This document shows, piece after piece, positions 15,540 to 21,564 of a stretch of 28,571 bases of DNA. Source of the stretch: a virus. The stretch lies in the IMG/VR virus record IMGVR_UViG_3300025120_000388, positions 1 through 28,571 of that record, one strand, 5' to 3'. Position 1 is the first letter of the stretch. Each line of letters starts with the position of its first letter. The position numbers were made by a program, and so were the translations under genes. The notes beneath the pieces are model-generated. The model was not told where the DNA came from. It saw nothing but the letters and a program-made list of their open reading frames with translations, and did no database searches.

Positions 15540-15879
15540 ACTCATCCTTTCCTGTCTCTGTTTGAACGTATGCATACAAAAGGATCGCATAGTTGATTAG
15601 GTCAAGTACCGTATCCTCCAGTTTTTCGTCGGGAACTTTGTACACACCAGTGTCAATGAAGGTGATCAGACGGGAGATCTTATCGGTGATCCTCACCATA
15701 AAACCCCTCTTGGTGTCTGTGATCCCTAGTTTCTCTACCCGAGTAAAGTTAAGGAAGGGGTCTTCAGCCGCCTTGCCCCCACTGTAGTCGTGGTTCTTTT
15801 GCTCCATCAGACACACTGCTTTCTCACAGAGACGGCGGTGTGCCCTCAGTAGTTGATCTCGATTCATTTTGGTTCCCAT
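15517..15879 (-). CDS. DUF1599-like (nucleotide modification-associated) protein (120 aa)
   Basis: The sequence has the small-helical-protein pattern of the DUF1599 / 'nucleotide modification associated domain 1' family: KNHDYSGGKAAEDPFLNFTR near residues 28-47, then RITDKISRLITFI and KLEDTVLDLINYAILLYAY. The D-Y-S/G ... D-P-F-x-N-F signature and the closing E-D-x-x-D-L-x-N-Y-x-x-L are visible. The family occurs widely in phages near replication genes; its biochemical role is not settled and is suspected to touch nucleotide metabolism. The start is set by GAGGTGA six bases before the ATG, inside the exonuclease end. A second ATG four codons on would give an ATGA overlap with the exonuclease stop. 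Confidence 0.75.
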   Translation of the reverse strand: MGTKMNRDQLLRAHRRLCEKAVCLMEQKNHDYSGGKAAEDPFLNFTRVEKLGITDTKRGFMVRITDKISRLITFIDTGVYKVPDEKLEDTVLDLINYAILLYAYVQTETGKDEYEENSNG

Positions 15880-16634
15880 AGTATCACCTCATTTGTCTGG
15901 AAATTGTAATCTTTAGTTGTCAGGATCTTAGCAACCCGTGCCTGTTGCAGAGCATCCTCGTACGTGAGTCCTGCATCCTCATAGGATTCAAGGACAATAT
16001 CCCAGTAGTCCTTGGGGTCAGCTTGCTTGAGCTTGCGTTCAGCAGTCTTAGGTCCAACACCGGGACAGCCTGAGTAGCCATCAACAGCGTCACCCGTGAG
16101 TGCTTGGTACATAAAGTTATATGTTCCGTCTTCAGGAGTGACTTTGGAAATACCTTCGTGCGGCTTGTTGGGGTTGTAGTGAAGGCCGGGGATTTGAAGG
16201 AGGTCTTTATCAGCACTGACAACCACTCTTTCAAACTTACTCTGCCATAACTGTCGTCCCATGAGGAGGCCGCACACATCATCAGCTTCAAGGGTAGGTA
16301 TCTCAAAGGTCGTGTAGGTCTCCCTGACATATTCCTTCATGGCGAAGAACGCCACAGGTTTGCGTGTCTTCTTACGATTGGCCTTGTAGGTAGGAAGGAC
16401 TTCCTTTCTCCAATTGGTAGGGCCAGTGAGTGCAATTGCCATGGTGGTGGCGTTTAACTTGTCCTTGAGAGAGGCAAAGGCAATGTCTAGTTTAAGACGT
16501 ATTTCCTGAGCATCTGCATGGAGGGTCCAAAGGTCATCACCCCAATCAAATGGTTGTTCTGCTGATAGACAACATTCCCAAAGGAATATGTCTCCATCAA
16601 TCACTAAAGCTGTCTTCGTCATTACTGATTCCAT
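15864..16634 (-). CDS. 5'-3' exonuclease, T7 gp6-like (about 256 aa)
   Basis: This is a FEN/PIN-fold nuclease that in T7 removes RNA primers, degrades host DNA and processes concatemers. Visible active-site elements are LVIDGDIFLW (D13, D15), YKANRKK (83-89, DNA-contacting lysines and arginines), EADDV (116-120), VSADKDLLQI (D142, D144) and the helix-turn segment TGDAVDGYSGCPGVGPKTAE (180-199), which binds metal and DNA. Length is somewhat short of T7 gp6 (300 aa). Two in-frame starts exist, ATG 16634 and ATG 16622 (beginning MTKTALVIDG); the second has a weak GGAA upstream and I cannot decide. The gene overlaps the small ORF before it and the DUF1599-like gene after it. Confidence 0.93.
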   Translation of the reverse strand: MESVMTKTALVIDGDIFLWECCLSAEQPFDWGDDLWTLHADAQEIRLKLDIAFASLKDKLNATTMAIALTGPTNWRKEVLPTYKANRKKTRKPVAFFAMKEYVRETYTTFEIPTLEADDVCGLLMGRQLWQSKFERVVVSADKDLLQIPGLHYNPNKPHEGISKVTPEDGTYNFMYQALTGDAVDGYSGCPGVGPKTAERKLKQADPKDYWDIVLESYEDAGLTYEDALQQARVAKILTTKDYNFQTNEVILWEPK

Positions 16635-16818
16635 TCATTACTGCACACTTACCTAATTCAACAAGACCCAATACCGAATGAAACGGACCTTCAAATGCAA
16701 CCGTCACATCCTCGACGTTGCTCGTCCTATTGCTTGCTGCAAGGAACACCATGGTGTCATGCCTTTTTCGCAGCTCTTTTAATAGTGAGGTTGTTGGTAT
16801 GTAATCAAGCGACTCCAT
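16597..16818 (-). CDS. Hypothetical protein (73 aa)
   Basis: The protein starts MESLDYIPTTSLLKELRKRH and continues DTMVFLAASNRTSNVEDVTV with a short acidic tail (ISNDEDSFSD). The opening, S/T-x-x-LLxELxxRxDxxVFL, is a pattern found in many small phage proteins of unknown role and looks like a helix followed by a strand. The ATG overlaps the end of the homing-endonuclease gene by 14 bases, and the gene's own end overlaps the exonuclease start by 38 bases. The ribosome site is weak (GAAAG). Its overlap with genes on both sides supports coupled translation in one operon. No function is assigned. Confidence 0.65.
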   Translation of the reverse strand: MESLDYIPTTSLLKELRKRHDTMVFLAASNRTSNVEDVTVAFEGPFHSVLGLVELGKCAVMNGISNDEDSFSD

Positions 16819-17221
16819 TATATCTTTTCTTTCTCAGGTCACTAAGCCTGTCTATATTTGATTGTCTCATGGCTGATTTTGGTGGGTACTTACCAGAATG
16901 AAGAACAATCTCTGCCTGAGCTTTTTTATATGTGAGGTAAGGAAGTATGTGCGAAAGAACATTCAATGCCCTCTCCCCATACACACTCCACCTGTACACA
17001 TTTGCTTCCCTGCGCTGTTTGATGATGACGCTGCCGCCAAACATTGAGGCGGGCACATCAGCCAGCTCTGGCGTAACGGTTTCAACCTGAACAACTGGCG
17101 TGTCTTTGTAGCAGACATAACCTTCTCCATCCACTATGCCAGCAAGCCAAGCCAACTCAGTGGGTTTCGGCCCAGTTGGATCCGATCTTGTACTCTCCGT
17201 CGAGAGGACATCTGAACTCAT
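16805..17221 (-). CDS. Single-motif LAGLIDADG homing endonuclease (about 138 aa)
   Basis: The signature LAWLAGIVDGEGY (residues 23-35 from the ATG at 17221) is a clear LAGLIDADG motif with the catalytic acid in DGEG. One motif and this length suggest a homodimer. Later segments include VIIKQRREANVYRWSVYGER (a strand pair) and SHILPYLTYKKAQAEIVLHS (a helix with a basic, K-K-A-Q turn). This is the usual ending of small phage enzymes of this type. The ORF overlaps the last 65 bases of the DNA polymerase gene in another frame. GGTGA sits five bases before the chosen ATG, and a TTG exactly after the polymerase stop is an alternative start. It is a free-standing gene, not an intein or intron, since the polymerase is intact. 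The likely role is selfish mobility into phages lacking it. Confidence 0.85.
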   Translation of the reverse strand: MSSDVLSTESTRSDPTGPKPTELAWLAGIVDGEGYVCYKDTPVVQVETVTPELADVPASMFGGSVIIKQRREANVYRWSVYGERALNVLSHILPYLTYKKAQAEIVLHSGKYPPKSAMRQSNIDRLSDLRKKRYNGVA

Positions 17222-18986
17222 AGGGTTCACCGGCCTCACGCATCGCTTGTACCGCAATCCTTCCGACATCATCAGCCTCACTTTCTAAAACCTCAAACTG
17301 TACCTCATCATGAACGTGCATGATTTGATTTGCTGAGAGTTGGTTTTGTTTGATGTACTCATCCATGATGATAGTGGATCTCTTCATCAGTATACTACCG
17401 GCTGACTGTAGGAGTAGGTTAAGTGCTGAATGCTCTGACCTGATGGGTAACTTCCTGCCATCTATTGCAGGCAGCCAGTCCTGAGTCTTGAGCCGGTTAG
17501 CGATGGCTGACTTCAACTTCTTGAGTGCAGGAATACCATCTTCAAGCATGGTCCTCATAGTGCGCCCTTCACGGCGACCACCACCAACCAGCTTGCCCAC
17601 CAATACATCACCAGCTCCATAGAGAGTGGCATACATCACGCCCTTGCCGGGACCACGTTCAATGCCCATCTTGTCTGCATTGAATTGATGGATGTCACCT
17701 TCCAATAAGATCTTGATGTACTCGCCGCCATCCCACCTAGCCAAGTAATGAGCAAGACATCTCAACTCAAGGCCCGACATATCACAACCAACCATCACCA
17801 TTCCGGGTGAAGGCTTGAACAGTTCACGGCATTCCTTACCCCAAAGAGATCCGATAGCAGGCACCTGAGCAAGGTTCGGTCTTGAGTGTGAGCAGCGAGA
17901 GGAAATCGTACCAAGGGTGTTCACATACCCATGGATGCGTCCATCCCTAGAAGCTCTAAGCCATGACTCACGGCCCTCACTAAGCTGACCGATGCGCTTG
18001 CCGATAGTGAGATACCTCGACAATACTTTGGCCTCTGGGTAGGGCAGGGATGACAAGACTGACTCATCTACCTTCGGCCTGCCATCGCCCGTCAACTCAG
18101 TTGGCTTCCACCCATACATCTTGATGAGAGCGTTGGCAATCTGAAGTCTACTGCCGGGGTTGAAGGGAACAACCCGGCGGCGGAGGGGACCAGCCTTGAG
18201 ACGCTTCTGTACTGGATAGGTTGCGTCCTTCTTACGTGCATACCTTTCCTTGGTTTCAGTATCAATGTAATACTGAGGAGTCTTCATTGGCTCGTCTTGA
18301 GCAGGGAAGATTTCTTGAAGATCTGCCTCCATGGTTACCTTCTCACCAATCAATTCTGAGTGCAGCTTATATGCAGCCTGCTCATCAAACGCGACACCGT
18401 TGGCTTCCTGTTCGAGGATGATGTCCCTGAAGTCACGTTCAACTGCGTACACTTCAGGCTTGAAGTCGATGGATATCTTATTCCACAGAGCGAGGTTGAC
18501 CTTTACATCCTGCCGACAATACTCAGCCATCTCGTTAGTGAACTCAGACCAATCAGTCTGTTTGCCGAAGTCACCCTTCAACAGTCCAAGCCGGTGGCCC
18601 CAAGCCTCAAGGGAGTATCGGCCACGTAGCTTTTTAGGCATGTCACCATTCTGGAAGTCAATGCGTATAGCATCGGGCTGCATAATCTTTCCTGCAAGGG
18701 TGGTGTCAACAGTGGCACAGTTACTCAACGGCATAGATGGGTACATCTTCTTGAGTGCCGGGATGTCGAACTTGTCGATGTTGTGGCCGATCAATCGGTC
18801 AGCAAGACTGAGCCTGTGCATTCCATCTGCAATCTTCCACCCATTGTCATAGCTGTCTGAGTAGACATCGACAACATCAGGACTAGCCACATCACAGATA
18901 GCGATGCAGTGGACTACATGGAGATCACTAAGCTCTGCCCAATCCATGATGGCATTGGTCTCAATATCAAATACTAGCTGGTACAA
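17157..18986 (-). CDS. Family A DNA polymerase with 3'-5' exonuclease, T7 gp5-like (609 aa)
   Basis: This is the replicative polymerase. The exonuclease domain comes first: VFDIETN (D7, E9), HNIDKFD (about 69-74) and EYCRQDVKVN (about 155-164). The polymerase domain shows SSRCSHSRPNLAQVP, motif A CDMSGLELRCLAHYLARWDG (D402), motif B GKGVMYATLYGAG (K448, Y456) and motif C MHVHDEVQFEV (H559, D560). It ends GSNWAETH, matching T7's GPNWAICH-type end, so the C-terminus is complete. T7's enzyme has 704 aa. The stretch corresponding to the thioredoxin-binding insert (between TPQYY and FNPGSR) is only about 40 aa. I place the start at TTG 18986, with GAGGAG seven bases upstream; a 10-codon extension to another TTG overlaps the helicase and lacks support. 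Confidence 0.95.
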   Translation of the reverse strand: MYQLVFDIETNAIMDWAELSDLHVVHCIAICDVASPDVVDVYSDSYDNGWKIADGMHRLSLADRLIGHNIDKFDIPALKKMYPSMPLSNCATVDTTLAGKIMQPDAIRIDFQNGDMPKKLRGRYSLEAWGHRLGLLKGDFGKQTDWSEFTNEMAEYCRQDVKVNLALWNKISIDFKPEVYAVERDFRDIILEQEANGVAFDEQAAYKLHSELIGEKVTMEADLQEIFPAQDEPMKTPQYYIDTETKERYARKKDATYPVQKRLKAGPLRRRVVPFNPGSRLQIANALIKMYGWKPTELTGDGRPKVDESVLSSLPYPEAKVLSRYLTIGKRIGQLSEGRESWLRASRDGRIHGYVNTLGTISSRCSHSRPNLAQVPAIGSLWGKECRELFKPSPGMVMVGCDMSGLELRCLAHYLARWDGGEYIKILLEGDIHQFNADKMGIERGPGKGVMYATLYGAGDVLVGKLVGGGRREGRTMRTMLEDGIPALKKLKSAIANRLKTQDWLPAIDGRKLPIRSEHSALNLLLQSAGSILMKRSTIIMDEYIKQNQLSANQIMHVHDEVQFEVLESEADDVGRIAVQAMREAGEPYEFRCPLDGEYKIGSNWAETH

Positions 18987-18999
18987 ATTACTTCTCCTC

Positions 19000-20580
19000 T
19001 CAGTTGCCCGATTCAAATGGGCTGGTGTATTCGTTAAGTCTTCCAGTTGTAGGGTTGAACTCCAGAGTAGAACAAACCCCTGTGGTTCCTGCGTACCTGT
19101 TCTTCAATACTCGGATAGTTGTGTTCCGAGCCTCCAGATTATCTTGCTGATTTCTTTCACAACCGATCACAGCATCAGACAGTTGGGCGATTGCATGTGA
19201 GCCTCGCAACTGACTGAGTGAAGTGGCTGCACCTTCCTCATGTCCTCGCCCATCAGGACGCTTGAGGTGAGACACAAGGACACAATGAGCATCAGTCTCC
19301 TCCACCAACTGGCGGAGCTTCGTCATGGTGTTGTCGATCATGCGCCGCTCGTCACCCTCTTCAAGGGCACTGACCAGAATACTCAGGTGGTCAAGGAAGA
19401 TGAACTTACATCCCAATGCCTTGCACATGTACCTGACCTGACCAAGGAGACGGGCAGGATCTTGACTACCCCAGTGGTCATAGAGGACGAGGTTACCATC
19501 ACCCAATACTTCGTCGAATGCTTCCTTGCGTTTCTCATCAGGAACCTCGTCGAACTTGGTGTAAGGGATGTTGAGGTGCAGAGCCATCAAGCATTCAGCA
19601 GTCTTCTTGACTGATTCCTCAAGCGCAATGTAGCCAACCTTGTGACCATCAAGGACAAGCTGGTAGGCAAGCTCACGACAGACCGATGACTTACCGATAC
19701 CTGTACCTGCGGTAAGGGTCACAAGTTCACCACCACGCATACCGAGGAGGTTGTCGTTGAACCCCTGCCAAGGATACTCAACACACCAGCCAGTATCCTG
19801 CTTGTTGATGTGGTCCCACAGTTCATTGCCTGCGACAACACCATCAGGTCGGAAGGTCTTGGCTTCCCAGAGTGCTTGGTTCAGTTCCTTGTGCTTACCC
19901 TTGATGATGCAGTCATTCGGATCCTTCTCGGGTAGGCCATGAACAATCTTGCACTTACCGGGAGTGATCAAGGGGGCACAGGCATTGGCCGCTGCACGAC
20001 CCGCATCGTCTTGGTCAAAGCAAAGAACCACCTCGTCAAAGGTCTCAAGCCACTCAAGGCTCTTGGTTATTGCCTTGGGTGCAGAGGATGCACCGTTGGG
20101 GATAGACACAACCGGCCACTTGTTGTCAAGGATCTGACTGACGCTTAGTGCGTCGATCTCACCCTCACATATAATCACTCGTTTACCATTGGTTTCCCAC
20201 AGGTGTTCACCGAACAGGTTCACAGCCTTTGAGTCACCAAGCCATCGGAAAGACTTGTTGGCTGTGCGGATCTTCTGGGCTTTGAGGATGCCCTTGTTGT
20301 CACGGTAGTTCGCCACCTGTACAGGCTGGTTGTTGTGAGTGGAAGAACCATATCCCCACTTCTTACAGGTCTCAATCTTGATGCCCCGCTTAGTCAACGG
20401 GATAAAATCAACATCAATCATATCCATTTTAGTTGTCTCCTTTTGCACATAGGAACCATCTCCCTTACTCCGGTTTGTGCAGCCCGGAGTAAAGCAATAA
20501 GTTGAATCATCTGCATACACAGCTAGGTTATCACTACTTCCGCATCTCTCGCATGGCTCGTGTCGAACGAACTCAGCCAT
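19000..20580 (-). CDS. Bifunctional primase-helicase, T7 gp4-like (526 aa)
   Basis: The N-terminal zinc-binding module has C10, C13, C29 and C34 (CERC ... CFTPGC). A TOPRIM primase core follows with VIICEGEIDAL (E139, D143) and VLCFDQDDAGR (D189, D191). The C-terminal RecA/DnaB-type helicase has Walker A AGTGIGKSS (K297), an EES motif after VGYIAL, Walker B FIFLDHLS (D397) and the later SLSQLRGSHAIAQLSDAVIG. Size is close to T7 gp4 (566 aa). It unwinds DNA and primes the lagging strand with the polymerase encoded next. The start has GGAGG nine bases before the ATG. The C-terminus (SPFESGN) lacks the acidic, Phe-ending tail that T7 gp4 uses to bind gp5. An internal start at Met52 is described separately. 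Confidence 0.96.
   Translation of the reverse strand: MAEFVRHEPCERCGSSDNLAVYADDSTYCFTPGCTNRSKGDGSYVQKETTKMDMIDVDFIPLTKRGIKIETCKKWGYGSSTHNNQPVQVANYRDNKGILKAQKIRTANKSFRWLGDSKAVNLFGEHLWETNGKRVIICEGEIDALSVSQILDNKWPVVSIPNGASSAPKAITKSLEWLETFDEVVLCFDQDDAGRAAANACAPLITPGKCKIVHGLPEKDPNDCIIKGKHKELNQALWEAKTFRPDGVVAGNELWDHINKQDTGWCVEYPWQGFNDNLLGMRGGELVTLTAGTGIGKSSVCRELAYQLVLDGHKVGYIALEESVKKTAECLMALHLNIPYTKFDEVPDEKRKEAFDEVLGDGNLVLYDHWGSQDPARLLGQVRYMCKALGCKFIFLDHLSILVSALEEGDERRMIDNTMTKLRQLVEETDAHCVLVSHLKRPDGRGHEEGAATSLSQLRGSHAIAQLSDAVIGCERNQQDNLEARNTTIRVLKNRYAGTTGVCSTLEFNPTTGRLNEYTSPFESGN
20425..20445 (-). promoter_or_regulatory. Internal ribosome site and in-frame ATG (4B-like helicase form)
   Basis: Within the primase-helicase gene the minus strand reads AAAAGGAGACAACTAAAATG. 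The AAAGGAG is followed, nine bases later, by the in-frame ATG of Met52, just after the zinc-binding module. Initiation here would give a 475 aa protein lacking the zinc domain, parallel to T7 gene 4B (start at Met64). The evidence is direct for the site; use is inferred. Confidence 0.75.
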
Positions 20581-20971
20581 ATTCAGTTACCTCCAGTTCA
20601 ATTCTTGGTTGATCGCTGTACTCCTTCTTGGCGAGTACAGAAACTATTTGGTCATCGTCTCTCCACAAGACCTCGTTGAAGACATCAAGTGTCTTCTGAA
20701 AGTTATCTATGTCCCCACGAGGTGACAGCCGCTTGGTTGTCTTTGGTCGGGGGCAATAGAAAGTTACATCAAGGTGCAGCGTTCCGGTGAGGGGCAGCAT
20801 ACAGGGCGCGTCCCATGCTCCTAGTATTGCTGCCGCCTCAGCGCGGAACTTGCTGTAATTCTTGCCATAGTACACATGTCCACGCCGGGTGACTCTAGGT
20901 CTTGAGGCAGGGACAGGCACCACAGGAAGAGTGTACTTAAAAGTCGCTGTTACCTTCTTCAAACGTTTCAC
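20573..20971 (-). CDS. RusA-like Holliday junction resolvase (about 132 aa)
   Basis: The sequence fits the RusA family of small endonucleases (about 120-140 aa): VPVPASRPRVTRRGHVYYGK at the N-terminus, DVTFYCPRPKTTKR, the catalytic segment RGDIDNFQKTLDVFNEVLWRDDDQIV (D87, D89, N90, K93 and D105-D107), and a closing IELEVTE strand. It cleaves branched DNA, and stands where T7 has the unrelated gp3 endonuclease I. The likely start is GTG 20971, which overlaps the SSB gene by 35 bases; a TTG three codons later is possible and neither has a strong ribosome site. The stop overlaps the primase start by 8 bases. The family call is strong; the start is uncertain. Confidence 0.85.
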   Translation of the reverse strand: MKRLKKVTATFKYTLPVVPVPASRPRVTRRGHVYYGKNYSKFRAEAAAILGAWDAPCMLPLTGTLHLDVTFYCPRPKTTKRLSPRGDIDNFQKTLDVFNEVLWRDDDQIVSVLAKKEYSDQPRIELEVTEYG

Positions 20972-21551
20972 TCACTTTGGTGTCATCACTTGCTGTGTGG
21001 ACAAAGCCACCTTCACTCTTGTCAAACCCAAAGCTATCGAATGAGTCACCACCAAACTCAACAAGCTCATCAACCACAACACTCTTGAGTTGAAGAGACA
21101 GACCGCATCCAAGTGAGGGGCTAAACCACTTGTGAATACTGAAGCCGATACGGATCGTGCTGCCGCTGCCGATAGAGATGTCTTCTGACTTGATCGGAGT
21201 ACCAGCACTATCAAAGATCTTTGGCTTCTGTTCCCACTTGTTACCCGGCTTACCCGCCATGGCCTTGAGCTTGAACTTGAAGAGATGATCACCAGTCTCT
21301 TCACCCTCTTGGGTCATGTCCTTCTTGTGAGGAAGTGCATACTTCTGAATGCTTTTGCCCACTCTCTTCTGTTCAGAGTCGTGCCATTCTTCAAGGTTCT
21401 TTTCCAGCTTCGACAGGAAGATCGCACCCTCTTCAGCACCAAGTTGAAGCTGAGTTTCGTAGACACCTTCAGCATCAAACTTAGTCTCTGGCTTAGAGAT
21501 CTTCGGCCAGATAGCTGTGCCCTGTGGAGTTGTATAGTTTTTCTGTGCCAT
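20937..21551 (-). CDS. Single-stranded DNA-binding protein, T7 gp2.5-like (204 aa)
   Basis: The protein opens AQKNYTTPQGTAIWPKISKPETKF, has a beta-rich OB-fold-type body (YETQLQLGAEEG, later IRIGFSIHKWFSPSLGCGLS, LQLKSVVVDEL) and ends in an acidic tail finishing FEEGNSDF. T7 gp2.5 (232 aa) likewise has an OB fold and an acidic C-terminal tail with a terminal Phe that contacts gp4 and gp5. The position right after the RNA polymerase and before the recombination nuclease and primase matches T7 class II. It coats single-stranded DNA and coordinates leading and lagging strand synthesis. The ATG has AAAGGG eight bases upstream. Confidence 0.9.
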   Translation of the reverse strand: MAQKNYTTPQGTAIWPKISKPETKFDAEGVYETQLQLGAEEGAIFLSKLEKNLEEWHDSEQKRVGKSIQKYALPHKKDMTQEGEETGDHLFKFKLKAMAGKPGNKWEQKPKIFDSAGTPIKSEDISIGSGSTIRIGFSIHKWFSPSLGCGLSLQLKSVVVDELVEFGGDSFDSFGFDKSEGGFVHTASDDTKVSETFEEGNSDF

Positions 21552-21564
21552 TGTTATAGCCCTT

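Noticed and set aside
15540-15590. 17-codon N-terminal extension of the 61 aa hypothetical protein
   Set aside because: It lies within the DUF1599-like gene and lacks a ribosome site; AAAGGA is correctly spaced only for the ATG at 15539.
16805-17281. LAGLIDADG frame as an intein or intron piece of the DNA polymerase
   Set aside because: The polymerase frame is uninterrupted and ends with the expected GSNWAETH terminus, so nothing needs splicing.
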